The position numbers were made by a program, and so were the translations under genes. Below, piece by piece: positions 33,010 through 44,823 of a stretch of 64,000 nucleotides of DNA. Location of the stretch: positions 1 through 64,000 of the forward strand of contig NZ_NBYY01000015.1 of assembly GCF_002464935.1 (NCBI RefSeq), given 5' to 3'. The notes beneath the pieces are model-generated. The model was given only the letters and a program-made list of their open reading frames with translations. It did no database searches and was not told the origin of the DNA. Origin of the DNA: Candidatus Enterovibrio escicola. Its GTDB lineage: Bacteria > Pseudomonadota > Gammaproteobacteria > Enterobacterales > Vibrionaceae. The first letter of the stretch is position 1, and each line of letters begins with the position of its first letter.

Positions 33010-33555
33010 ATGTCTTTCAGCGATAAGAATTTAATCTGGATTGATCTAGAAATGACAGGACTTAATCCTCAAGTCAATAAAATCATTGAGATCGCTACGA
33101 TCGTTACTGATGGTGAACTTAATGTAATAGCAGAAGGACCCGTTTTTGCTATTTTTCAGAGAGACGACGAGTTGATAAAGATGGACGAATGGTGTAGCAA
33201 CACGCACACACGGAATGGATTGGTGGACAGAGTGAAAGCTAGTACTATCTCTGAACAACAAGCCGTCAAAGAAACCCTTCTATTCTTACAACAGTGGGTG
33301 CCCGCTGGTATATCACCTATTTGTGGTAATAGCGTAGGGCAAGATCGTCGTTTTTTGTATTTGCAAATGCCTGAATTAGAGAGTTTCTTCCATTATCGCA
33401 CTATTGATGTTAGTACTATTAAAGAATTAGTATGTCGTTGGCAACCAGACATCCTAAAAGGATTCCATAAACAAGCTACCCATCTTGCGTTAAATGACAT
33501 TCGCGAATCAATCGAGGAACTGCGATTTTATCGCAACACAATCTTCAGAATATAA
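33010..33555 (+). CDS. orn: Oligoribonuclease
   Basis: 181 residues, standard length. The DEDDh exonuclease residues are all present: Asp and Glu in [13 protein letters not shown], the Asp in [11 protein letters not shown], and the His and Asp in [11 protein letters not shown]. The enzyme degrades 2-5 nt RNAs and pGpG, so it also closes c-di-GMP breakdown, relevant to the VpsT-like regulator in this window. The ATG at 33010 matches family length although its ribosome site is weak. Confidence 0.96.
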   Translation: MSFSDKNLIWIDLEMTGLNPQVNKIIEIATIVTDGELNVIAEGPVFAIFQRDDELIKMDEWCSNTHTRNGLVDRVKASTISEQQAVKETLLFLQQWVPAGISPICGNSVGQDRRFLYLQMPELESFFHYRTIDVSTIKELVCRWQPDILKGFHKQATHLALNDIRESIEELRFYRNTIFRI

Positions 33556-33639
33556 TTCTGAAAGTAGTCGATGCCACTAAAAATATTTTTTAATATGAGG
33601 AGATTTAAGTCCTTATTAAGGACAAACATAAAAAGTCAA

Positions 33640-34612
33640 TGCAACACAAGCTTAAGAAATGAGCTAAATGCCAAAGTCACGATCTGACCGTTTAAAAAAA
33701 CTATTGCTGCATAATGACTTGGGCATAAATAACTTAAACGCTGTTTTCATCGATGTCGACGACTTCTACCAAACTTTCCTCCATGAATGGGAAAAATACC
33801 TAATTTCTTTCGGTATCAAACAAAGAAACAAGCTTTCTCACCTCTACGTTAGCGAAGTGATGACGATAGTGATAGCTTTCCATCAATCGGGGTATCGAGA
33901 CTTCCAAACCTATTATATCCCCTTTGTTTGCCGTTACCTCACCAACGAATTTCCTGAATTAATCAGCTACACGCAAATACTCAAGCTCACACAAGGTGTT
34001 CTAGTTCCGCTTTGCTCTTACCTCACTCATCGTCAGGCAAGGCCGATAGGAATTGCCTTTGTTGATTTATCTAAGCTACAGGTTTATCACAACCTACGCA
34101 TTCTCAGACATTAGTTCTTTAAAGGTACCGTGAAGCGAAGAAAAGGAACGTTGGGCTGGTTCCACGGCTTTTAATCACACCTTATTATCAATGACCAAAG
34201 TGGCATTATCTCAGTCAAAGTGACGACGTCTAACCTAGATGATAGAAAGATTGTGTCGGAAATGGCTGACGAGCTTTGGGGGTATTTATACGGAGATAAA
34301 GGTTAGATCTCTGGCCCATTGGAGTGGGAACTTATAGACAAGAGAGTGACACCGATAACGGGTCTAAAAAAACAGGAAATCAAAAGTGATGAAACTTTAG
34401 AACCGCCTGATGCTCCGGAAACTATTTATTATTAAAACTGTTTTTAACCAACTAAAAAACATATCCCAAATTGAGCATTCTCGACACCGTCGTTATATCA
34501 GTTTTATGGTCAACTTGCTGGCAGGACTCATCGCGTATTCATTTCAACTAAAGAAGCCGAACATCAAAATGTCTCAGCTTGATAAACAAGCGCTTATGCA
34601 GATCTGAGGTTG
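33640..34612 (+). pseudogene. IS982-family element, broken transposase
   Basis: The left tip is decayed (CACAAGCTTAAGAAATGAGC) and the right tip is intact (GCTTATGCAGATCTGAGGTT). The forward frame from the leader encodes about 125 residues of transposase without a stop, starting at a mutated start codon (ATA at 33725) and including DVDDFYQTFLHEWEKYLISF and EVMTIVIAFHQSGYRDFQTY, then stops and a frameshift before the [20 protein letters not shown] end. Confidence 0.85.
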
Positions 34613-34689
34613 ACTAAGGTTAAAGTCACGAACTAAAATCTCAAGGGTCGTTCCAAATTTCTTACAATTTATTCTCGGGCAGCACCAAT

Positions 34690-35480
34690 ACTTCGCTAAA
34701 TATATTATATAAGTTGGATGCAGTATACAGAAAATCTGGGATGCATTCAAAGGGTTGTGTTATGTGAAATACTTACTTTTGCATTGTTACCATTATAGCT
34801 CCCGTATTCAGTCATGCTCACAAACCTTCTAAGGTGATATATACACACACAGATTGTCAAGTAGGGATCAAAGAGTGAATTATTGAACTTTCTATAAAAA
34901 AATTCGGATAGAAACAACTCCTCTAGAGTGCGCTATGTAAGCCTTCATGCCATGATCCGAGTTTTAAAAAACTTACATCCCTCTGTGTGTCAAGATTCCA
35001 TCTTGATACACAGGAAATAGTGCTTATTTGCAAAGTAGATGAGCAATTGTCTTTCGTGGGTAACAAGAATAACCAGTGCTTACTTTTGTATACTTGGAGG
35101 GGTGTTATTAATTAAATGTGTACGATCTCTATTCCCGAGAATAAACACTTTGTTAACAAGCTTTATACGCAACAAATTTAGAGGGAGAATTTGACCTAAC
35201 GTACACGTTTGGAACAATTCAATTCGACAACCATTAGATACCAAAAGATCAGAGCATCTATTCAATAAGTTGAATGGTTCGTTAGTATGACTTGCAACCC
35301 AGTTGTCGACTACTACAGGTATCATGTGTACTAAAAGTATTTGTAACCAAGAACAAATCCGTTTCCTAGACGGAAGATCCCTTGAACACATTACCAGAAA
35401 TAAACAGGAATGCACGACAAAGCACTCGATACATGCATTAAACGTGAAAATTACCTTTAAATTATAATCAAGCTATTGAA
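34690..35480 (+). pseudogene. IS1-family remnant with a 125-bp insert
   Basis: InsA-like pieces (RVRYVSLHAMIRVLKNLHPS at about 34935, then LDTQEIVLICKVDEQLSFVG near 35010) and InsB-like pieces (NKHFVNKLYTQQI, ENLT, QFDNH-IPKDQS near 35130-35255, then MHDKALDTCIKRENY near 35410). An unrelated insert, about 35277-35400, splits the final InsB segment. Frames are broken. Confidence 0.65.
35277..35400. repeat. Insert in IS1; its end belongs to a short dispersed repeat
   Basis: The insert begins TATTCAATAAGTTGAATGGT and its first 40 bp recur in inverted form near 38928-38972 and 41470-41512 (TTGCAAGTCATATTAACGAA and similar). Three copies next to three unrelated sequences suggest a small mobile repeat or a recurrent IS end. 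Confidence 0.45.
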
Positions 35481-36113
35481 TCGTTGACTAATAAATTCGT
35501 TATCAGTCATGAGGTGAAACATAAGTTATGTAAAAAATCTAGAACACTTTATTTTGGAGTATCCACTCGACTTTCGCGGGAGTTTTGTATTTTAACACTA
35601 TCTCAGTATACTTTCTCAACAGAGTTATCCACATTGTAATTCTTGTGGGTAAAGTCGTTGATGAATATATTCAATAATGAGATTTCCCCCTGAAGAGGGA
35701 TTGGATTACAATCACAGTGCAATATCCGTTAAAATTAATAAAATTATATAACTTTATGTTTTTACATGTATATGGAATTATAAATCTAAGATTTTGGATA
35801 TATTAAACCTTACTTCTTCACTATTAGCAAAGGTCGAATGAGAATATTCACAGAGTGTGTTTAACTTTATCAAGGTGTATAGGGTGATTGTATACTGAAT
35901 GGCTTTTCCACACTGTGCAGCAGAATGGAAGCTATGTCTTATTTTTGATTCTTAACTGAGTTGATAAGTGTTATGACTATCAATAATTTGGCATACTACC
36001 AGTGTTACTTATAGTAATCTTTATTCTGTATAATGACAACTGATGACCTTAGATAGATACGGGTAGTAGATCAATATATATTTTTTCATGGGGGCGAGCT
36101 GTTATTCTCTCGC
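35481..36113. other. AT-rich gap, no gene recognised
   Basis: No long frame or IS end. One perfect DnaA-box 9-mer (TTATCCACA, 35625-35633) occurs, without the clustered boxes or AT-rich 13-mers of an origin. Confidence 0.4.
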
Positions 36114-36320
36114 TCAATCAAAGTAATCGTCAAGTCGAGTAGAAGCACTCTCCTCGACTACTAAATAGTCAATGATTTCTCCGTCATACAGTGACGTTTC
36201 CCATTGCGACAGACAAGTTGCGTTGCCATTTTTACTGGCCGAGACTTTTATCTCCTTTAAAAGTCTAACTTCATCCCATTTGATGAAGTACTTTAAGCGT
36301 CTATAGAACCTAGTTATCGA
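36114..36320 (-). pseudogene. C-terminal fragment of an unrecognised protein
   Basis: The reverse strand has an open frame that ends at TGA 36114-36116 and includes FIKWDEVRLLKEIKVSASK, CLSQWETSLYDGEIIDYLVV and a final RLDDYFD. Codon use and amino-acid mix look protein-like, but there is no start codon, and a stop precedes the frame near 36322. I do not recognise the family. A GCGAG..CTCGC hairpin follows the stop. Confidence 0.4.
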
Positions 36321-36559
36321 CTATTTATGGCATAGGACGCTCTGAAGCAACGTAAAATAGATAAAAGATCGCAAACAAGATTTTTCAGATGAACCCAGAT
36401 AAGTCTGTGGCAAACTGCACCTGACGCATAATGATTTATCTGGCTAACATATATTAATGAAGGTTATTTCTTCTTTCAGAATTTCTAAAAAACCAACACG
36501 GATCATACCTTCGTCACAGTTTTTGCTATTCGATACGCTTCAAGGTCATGTATTCAATG

Positions 36560-36845
36560 TATTTTTCTTTGGAAATGTACCTGTTCTTACATGATAATCA
36601 TCATAGCTACTGTTGACGTTAAATGTCGTTTTACCAGCACACAAAAACAGTTATAGAGCATAGTATCGCCTATGGCAGATACTAACCTATCGTTGCTAAA
36701 GTTTATAGCTTAAATATACAACACTCGCTTGTCAGGCGGTGATAAAATAACATATTGTTGGAAAGCTTCATACGCAAAGCATTGCGAGGAAAAATTTAAT
36801 CCACCGTATACACTTAGAACAACTCAATCTGAAAACGATTCTTAG
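36560..36845 (+). pseudogene. IS1-family remnant with large internal deletion
   Basis: The 5' part (ATCATCATAGCTACTGTTGA, then ACACAAAAACAGTTATAGAG) is joined to the 3' part encoding VGKLHTQSIARKNLIHRI-like residues and an LNLKTIL piece. About 500 bp of the middle is missing. Confidence 0.6.
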
Positions 36846-36869
36846 TGTCAAATCATTTTCCTTACTATA

Positions 36870-37145
36870 TCCAAATAAAAACACCCCAACGACCTAGAAA
36901 TACTTGATTTCAGAGATCATCAGTGCGGGCAGTTCTGAGAAAAGTTTCATAGGAATCGTCAGTCCATTTCACGTGGATTTAACGACGGAATGGGAGTACA
37001 GAGACCCTAAATGAGAGCCAACTTGCTAACCCCATGCTCGATGTTATCCATTTTTGATAGAACTCACTACACCTACAAATGCTATGCCTTAATCATGACA
37101 TAAGTAAAGCTCCCTGACACCTTCATTTTTAAGTTTTTTCTATAA
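36870..37145. repeat. MITE-like repeat, second copy
   Basis: Matches 5290-5552 in order and orientation: GATTTCAGAGATCATCAGTG, CGTCAGTCCATTTCACGTG, TTTTTGATAGAACTCACTAC, ATGCCTTAATCATGA and an end at TTCATTTTTAAGTT. It lies downstream of ssb (convergent side) and encodes nothing. Confidence 0.65.
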
Positions 37146-37265
37146 TCACCCTAAAGAATTACAAAAACTCCAACCATCACTGGATGACGGTTTTCTCAAT
37201 ATATTAAATATGTTGGAATCTATATTCCAACATTACAACACCATGTCTATAATTTCGGGTAATAC

Positions 37266-37790
37266 TCAAAATGGGATATCGTCATCAAAGTCAGGAAGTT
37301 CATTGTACTGCTGCTGAGGTTGAGACTGCTGAGGTGGAGCTTGTTCCTGTGCAGTCTGTTGTTGAGATAAAGGCTGTTGAAGTTTACTCCAGTTACTTTG
37401 CTGCTCATTTTGGTTTTGTTGCGTTGGCTTACTTTGCCCCATACCACTAGAACGACTGTCTAGCATATGCATTTCATTAACAATTATCTCAGTAGTATAG
37501 CGGTCTTGACCATCCTGAGCCTGCCACTTACGTGTTTGCAAACGGCCTTCCAGATACACTTTTGATCCTTTCTTCAGATATTCTCCTGCGATTTCAGCCA
37601 AACGACGATACATCACCACGCGATGCCACTCTGTCATTTCTTTATTCTCGCCAGTGCCCTTGTCACGCCACGTTTCAGAGGTCGCAATAGTCAGATTTGC
37701 AACTGCACCTCCATTTGGAAGATAGCGAACATCAGGGTCATTGCCCAAGTTACCAATCAACATCACTTTGTTTACACCACGACTGGCCAT
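37266..37790 (-). CDS. ssb: Single-stranded DNA-binding protein
   Basis: 174 residues from the ATG at 37790 ([20 protein letters not shown]), the conserved start; the frame runs five codons further upstream without family support. An OB fold covers residues 1-110, followed by a Gln-rich linker and the acidic tip DFDDDIPF that recruits repair and replication partners. Intact and essential. A MITE-like copy lies downstream and an IS5 end about 120 bp upstream, so its promoter region is squeezed between IS DNA and the gene. Confidence 0.96.
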   Translation of the reverse strand: MASRGVNKVMLIGNLGNDPDVRYLPNGGAVANLTIATSETWRDKGTGENKEMTEWHRVVMYRRLAEIAGEYLKKGSKVYLEGRLQTRKWQAQDGQDRYTTEIIVNEMHMLDSRSSGMGQSKPTQQNQNEQQSNWSKLQQPLSQQQTAQEQAPPQQSQPQQQYNELPDFDDDIPF

Positions 37791-37911
37791 ATTACGTTCC
37801 CCCAACTGTTTGGTTACATTATCAAATGCGCAAGTTCCACTTGATGGATGATAACAGAATACAGATAAATCTTCATATTACTTTACTCCTCATGTATTAC
37901 ACACCTAGAGA

Positions 37912-38278
37912 GGCGTCATTTCCCAGATATTTGAACTAATCTCAATTTATAAAACCAAATTATCAGAGCGTTAAGCGGGAGAGGATGAAGGGAAAGGGAA
38001 AGGGAAAGCACAAGATCAGCAACTGGAGACAATATAATCAAGCATTAGTAAACCGTGATTCAATCACTTTTTCGATAGACACCACTGCTATTAAGGTATA
38101 ATGCTATTAAGGTATGATATTGTTCAAAGCATCACGGGCATCGTGGCCGTGTATTCATATTTTCCGATACCATTATTAAAACGGAACTGATGGTAAAAGG
38201 TATTTTCAAGCTCCCCATCCGTGGATTAGAAGGCTTTCTCAATTCGTTTTTTACGTTAATGATTGTCCCGCTGAAATC
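37912..38278 (+). mobile_element. IS5-family 5' fragment
   Basis: Left terminal repeat GGCGTCATTTCCCAG, leader, and the first part of the transposase (KHKISNWRQYNQALVN, then MVKGIFKLPIRGLEGFLN) with frameshifts. It is joined head to head to the 3' end of another copy at 38279. Confidence 0.8.
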
Positions 38279-38490
38279 GGCATTATTAATTAAATAAGGA
38301 TTATAACGTACTTATCCCAATCTTTTTTACAGTCTTAATTTGTCTGCTTTGTCTGCTGGCGAACAGGCATACCGAGTATTATAACTTTGTTCATTACTTT
38401 CACACTTGCCAGCACTTCACCAACTTGAGTATTGTAACTACGAAGAGTGAGTTTAGGATTGCCCGACTGTTTATAGCGAAATAACGCCAG
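38279..38490 (-). mobile_element. IS5-family 3' fragment in opposite orientation
   Basis: Starts with the right terminal repeat GGCATTATTAATTAAATAAG and encodes, in reverse, the LTLRSYNTQVGEVLAS-like end of the transposase. Together with 37912-38278 it looks like two IS5 copies rearranged through a deletion. Confidence 0.75.
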
Positions 38491-38900
38491 TACAGACTAC
38501 TTTCACTGAGCACCATATCGTGCTTGAAAGCCAGTTTCTGGTGGCGTGTATATGCTGAAACATTCATGAATGAATGTCTTGTTTTTCTCCGGAAATATGC
38601 TAAAGATTGACACGTTCGTGGTGTTGAAACTGGTTTCTTTGGCCTGTGTTGATACAAGTTGATGACAGTACACGCCGTAAAATTGTCTGGAATATACTGC
38701 GTTATTCCCAGCTGATAGTTGAGTGAGTATAGCCAAGTGTTTTAGCAATCTGGCTAAAGGAATCACCCTCAGTCAATCGGTGTTTAATTATAAAACCGAT
38801 TTTTATTATTTAACTGTTTATGGGTACGCACATCTCTACATCAAAAGAGGATACGGAGAGTATACTTCAATCTGGTTGACTCTCTCCTAGGTTGTACATC
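38490..38900 (-). pseudogene. IS30-family 5' fragment
   Basis: Reverse-strand pieces match the IS30 copy at 22790-23760: the start near 38822 (MRTHKQLNNKNRFYN), GDSFSQIAKTLGYTHSTIS, and an internal LSS-IW piece. The catalytic part is absent. The upstream flank (CATCAAAAGAGGATACGGAG) is shared with the other copy. Confidence 0.65.
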
Positions 38901-40557
<1,657 letters not shown>

Positions 40558-40607
40558 TTTTAGTTCCTATATTGAATAGGAGAACGAAAAAATGTTCACA
40601 GTGAAGA

Positions 40608-40634
40608 TCAAGTTAAGCAACAAGTTGCCGATGC
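40608..40634 (+). promoter_or_regulatory. Candidate sigma-28 (FliA) promoter of motX
   Basis: TCAAGTTA at 40608-40615 and GCCGATGC at 40627-40634, separated by exactly 11 bases. The FliA consensus is TAAAGTTT-N11-GCCGATAA; each half matches at 6 of 8 positions. It lies 57 bases before the motX ATG. Vibrio motX is known as a late, FliA-dependent flagellar gene. Confidence 0.65.
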
Positions 40635-40690
40635 AAAGTAGGCAAGCTAATTCGTATTAGAGTCACAACACTTTCTTTAAGTGGGAATAC

Positions 40691-41311
40691 ATGAAACTGC
40701 AATCGCTGTTTATATTTATCATGTTAACTAGTTCAGCTACCAAAGCATACATTGGCTCTGCATTACCTGTGTATTCAGAATCTCAATTACTCCACTTGTT
40801 CGAAAGCAATACTCACTTACAGAAAGTAAAAAAAGATGAATGTCAATTGCTACAAGATATTGAAGCGCGTGCTATTCGTGTTGAATTGCCAGCATACCAA
40901 TTCCTTTATGGAGATATGTTAGCTTGGGGCGTTTGCGTGGGTCGTGATGTAGAACAAGGTATCTTTTACATGCAGCTTGCTGCACAGCAAGGTCTTCCTG
41001 TGGCACTCGAACAACTTGGACGTTATTATTCGCAAGGCACGTTGGTACAACAAGACAAAGAACGAGCCATACCATACCTGCGCGAAGCGGCGTCATTAGG
41101 TAATACGCGGGCAATATTGCAATTAGCGGAACTACTGGTAGCAGATTATGGTAGCCCGCTTGATTATGAAGATGCATATCGTTGGCTTTATCATACCATT
41201 ACACCTGATACAACAACTCACCAAAAAGTTGCCTTTTTACGAGAAGTACTTGAAGAAAAAATGCCGTATCACGTGATAGCTAGAGCAAAGCGACAGGATA
41301 GATACTGGTAG
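40691..41311 (+). CDS. motX: Polar flagellar sodium motor protein MotX
   Basis: 206 residues (vibrio MotX about 211). A signal peptide of about 19 residues (MKLQSLFIFIMLTSSATKA) is followed by the mature domain with QFLYGDMLAWGVCVGRD, Sel1-like repeats (GIFYMQLAAQQGLPVALEQL and RAIPYLREAASLGNTRAIL), SPLDYEDAYRWLY and a terminal RQDRYW. Two cysteines (ECQLL and GVCVG) match the family's disulfide. MotX and MotY form the T ring that anchors PomA/PomB stators. Its preservation next to so much decay suggests that swimming is still used. Confidence 0.92.
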   Translation: MKLQSLFIFIMLTSSATKAYIGSALPVYSESQLLHLFESNTHLQKVKKDECQLLQDIEARAIRVELPAYQFLYGDMLAWGVCVGRDVEQGIFYMQLAAQQGLPVALEQLGRYYSQGTLVQQDKERAIPYLREAASLGNTRAILQLAELLVADYGSPLDYEDAYRWLYHTITPDTTTHQKVAFLREVLEEKMPYHVIARAKRQDRYW

Positions 41312-41765
41312 CGTTAGTTTCTATACTTTAGGCACAATAATAGCGAAGGTTTATTGAGTCTCACCTATCGAGGACGTGTTTTTAGTAAGTTGGTTTCAGT
41401 ATAGAAAATAATTTTCTCAGAGTTATAAATTCTGTGATGACACATCGTACCTGAGGTAGTAAACAACGGAGTTGCAAGTCATATTAACGAACCACTCAAT
41501 TTATTAAATACATAACGAAAAAAACAGACAATTTGTCTAATGCCCACGAATACGTCAATTGAAACACACACTAATTTCATTCGAATTATCAGGGATAAGT
41601 AATCAAAGAACATTCATGTTCCGACCTAAGTCAGGATTCCAATATATTGATTAGTGGGAAAACTTGTCTTTGACATAAACGCCTATTATGTTATCATGCA
41701 CTTTTTAGATTTAGCGTAAGCAACACAGAATCAATATTTTTACTGGCATTAAGCTACTTTCTAAC
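41312..41765. other. Gap after motX, no gene
   Basis: Contains one copy of the short dispersed repeat at about 41470-41512 and a short AT-rich tract. No frame above 60 codons has support. Confidence 0.4.
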
Positions 41766-42480
41766 TCATAACTGTTCACCAGTCCCCCATTGAAAAGCAA
41801 TAAGTGATAATCATCTCCCGATCGACAATTTCATATTGAGTAAGCTTCTCAGCTTGCCAAACTAGCTTCATGAAAAATAAGTATTTTGAAAAGGGAACCA
41901 CAACGGTGAAACAAGTTAGCTCAGAGCAAGCCAACGCACTCATCCGTGAACTATGGAACAAGCTTCATGAGTACGAAGATAGGTTGTCTGCTAGTGTACG
42001 GAACTCATCACGCTCTCCGTCGTCAAACTACCCAGCAGCAAGGGACGAGAGCAAAAAGATCAACACCATTTCATCTGAAATCAGATGGGCACTTAGCCTC
42101 GCTATGAGGGACTCAAAAGACCAGTAAGCGACCAAAAAAAACCGATTCCATCGTGTGTTGTCAGCTAGATACCTGATACAACCAATGCGGTGGAAATGTT
42201 GTTCCGAATACGAAATCTACCCATCGTCATCAAGTATTTGAGTTACCCAAGTCATCGTTAAATATTACTAAATATTAGTTATTCTAGGGTAGGTGCCAGT
42301 ACTATAACCATACCGTCCGAGCCAATTTGCCAGATGAAGCCCAAGGACGAGTCAGTAATATGTTAACACCGTTACATCAGGCGCATCATCACCATGTAAA
42401 ACAATCTGTTGTTATTTATATAGATGAAATAACACACAAAGGAAGTGGGGCTTTCACTATGTTTAAAAGTTTGTCTTGGT
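41766..42480 (+). pseudogene. IS66-family remnant (copy A)
   Basis: Left end CTGTTCACCAGTCCCCCATT shared with 59008. The N-terminal frame (41870-42127) encodes QANALIRELWNKLHEYEDRL and SVRNSSRSPSSNYPAARDES, the IS66 coiled N-terminus. Later pieces near 42360-42450 encode LTPLHQAHHHHVK and VVIYIDEITHKGSG (the first catalytic Asp region). Large internal deletions; the 3' half is missing. Confidence 0.75.
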
Positions 42481-42529
42481 TTGCTTGTTTACTGTTATAG
42501 GCATTTACAAACCCTTTTACTTAAAATCA

Positions 42530-44820
42530 TTGGTAAATCCCAACCTTACCTAGCTTTTTCATTAGATCATAAATGATGTTTGGATCTGATACACCAGCCA
42601 GTTCAGCGGTGTGGAAGTAAACCTTAAACTCTACCAAAATCTCTTCTGGATCATTCACAAAATCGAGTACAAAGATCTTGTATTTGCCTTTACAAGTTCA
42701 GTTTAGGCTGGTTAAATCCTGTCTAGAACTTGTTAGCAACTCACATCACCTGATAATCCACAGTATCAAAAGTATCAAAGGCTTTACGCATATCACGACC
42801 ACGAAGATTAAGGTTCATATTGTTTACAGTGAATGATTGATCAGGGAAATCTGGATTATTCACTTCGCCAGAAAATGCCATCATCGCATGGACGTTATTA
42901 TAACCTTTGTCCTGAACGTATTTTTCAAAGGCTAGTTTGTAGCGAACCGCTTCTAAACGGCTACGGGTAACGACCCTTGCCTTTACTTTATCGGCGAATA
43001 AGTATTTCACTTTTGCGTTGAAGTGTTCAGACAATGATTTCTACTTTTTGAGCAATATTATATTGGTATAAACGAACCAATTCCGCCATTTTTGAAGCGG
43101 CTTTTTTACTGTCAACTTCGTGATCTGAGGCTGGGTTGTCGTATGCTAATTGGTAAGCGACTCAATAACTGATGTAATTTTATAATACATCCAGAATAAA
43201 CCCTTCTTCAATCACTTGGCGCATTAAGTAAACGTGGAACGGCAAGGGTTTATTGGTGTCGCTTGCTGGCTCATCAGCCTCAGATCTTCGACTAAATAAT
43301 TCTAGTGTTTTCCGCTTTCGTTGTTTCGGTAAACGCAAAATAACTAATATTGTTTGAGCATTTACGAGCTTCTAGCAACAAACGAAGTGTATCTTCACTA
43401 TCTAGCTTTTCATTCCCGTCTAACTGCTCTGCCATTAGCACTTCACGTAATTTACGTGCGGTTGTTCCTGTTTGGCTTGAATGGGCTTCATCAGCAATAA
43501 CCGCAAAACTTCGACCTGAAAGAGTGGAGTCTTTACGGATAGCTTTTAAAATATGTGGGAATATTTGAATGGTCACGATAATGATAGAGGTGCTTGCTTT
43601 TAACCCTCCAGCTAATTGGCTGGATTTAGAGCCTTGTGCCTCTTCACGGTTAACACGAGCAATCATTCCTTCGTTATGATCAAACTGGTAAATAGTATCT
43701 TATGGCTGACTATTTAGTACCGTTCTGTCAATAATGACGATTACAAAATCAAATATCTTATCACCAGAGGTTGTATTTAGTTCTGGATGGTCGGTGTAGT
43801 AATTCTTTGAAGCAAGCTGGTGAGATAACCAAGCAATCGAGTTTTATGTACCAGAACAAGCACTGTGCTGGATAAGATATTTATGCCCTGTGCCTTCACT
43901 ATCGACCGTATTGAGTAATTTAAAAACGACTGCCCATTGGTGATAACGAGGAAATATCATCGTTTCTTTTAGCTTAATAGAACCATCTAACCGTTCAACA
44001 TCCTTTACCTCAAGATGAATGTAGCGACTTAAGATCAGAAGTAGGTTGTCTTTTTGGAAAATCTCATTCCAAAGGTATGACGTTACATAGCTGTCATCGC
44101 TTGGAATACCGTTGCCCTTACCACCTTCCTCTGTGCCTTAGTCAAACGGCAAGAATGAACGTCTTTTTACCATCTAAAGAAGTGGTCATTGCAACATTGT
44201 ATTGACTCACGGCAAAGTGAACCAATGCACCACGCTTAAAAGGTTAGTAATGGCTCTGGCTTTTTCGTTTTAGGATCTTTTGGCTGCCTGTATTTCATAT
44301 ACTGAACTTTGGCATTATCAATCGACTGTTTAAACTTAGATTTAAGCTCATAGGTAGCGACAGGAATACCATTAACAAAAAAGGTTAAATCTAAACGGCC
44401 GTCATCACCATTTAGCGAGTAAACCCGCTCAGGCACAACACGTAGAATGTTTTTCTCATAACGTACTGTTGTTAGGTTTAAGTCGTGATCAGGGTTAAAG
44501 CTGCATAGGTCAAACTTAGCACCACGATCTCTAATTTGATTGCGTAATACCCATAACGTGCCATCTCTTTTTAATTCTTTCTCTAATAACTTGAGAAGTG
44601 CATCAGCAGTAACCCTAGGGTTACACTCTGTCTCTGGGAAGTGCTCCGCTAATTTATCCCACTGTTCAGGTTACGTTGCCTTAGCAAAGGCAATTACATC
44701 TTCAGGGTAAAGTACCAATTGTTTGTTCAATTTATTCGACTCACCTAGCAACCAACCGTGAGACTGAATTTTGTCAAGGATGTCGTTTTGAAATGTTTTT
44801 TCTTGTGCTGCGTCTAACAT
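42530..44820 (-). pseudogene. hsdR: Type I restriction enzyme R subunit (hsdR), decayed
   Basis: Starts at ATG 44820 (MLDAAQEKTFQNDILDKIQS) and can be followed in pieces to about 42540. The nuclease core GRLDLTFF..ATYELKSKF (PD-ExK type) survives at 44330-44400. Walker A should read HSAGSGKSNSIAWL but reads HSACSGT-stop-NSIAWL near 43830-43875, so ATP binding is destroyed. The DEAH box VIADEAHSSQTGT is intact (43480), FAFTATPK has become FAFTETTK, and helicase parts (VVTRSRLEAVRYKLAFEKY; TYKGKYKIFVLDFVNDPEEI) follow. At least five stops or frameshifts. No hsdM or hsdS is present. The end is cut next to IS66. Confidence 0.85.
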
Positions 44821-44823
44821 TGA

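Noticed and set aside
35625-35633. Perfect DnaA box TTATCCACA
   Set aside because: A single box with no cluster, no AT-rich unwinding repeats and no gidA, dnaA or rctB nearby; it does not support an origin.
40872-41177. 101-codon frame antisense to motX
   Set aside because: Shadow of motX with no motif.
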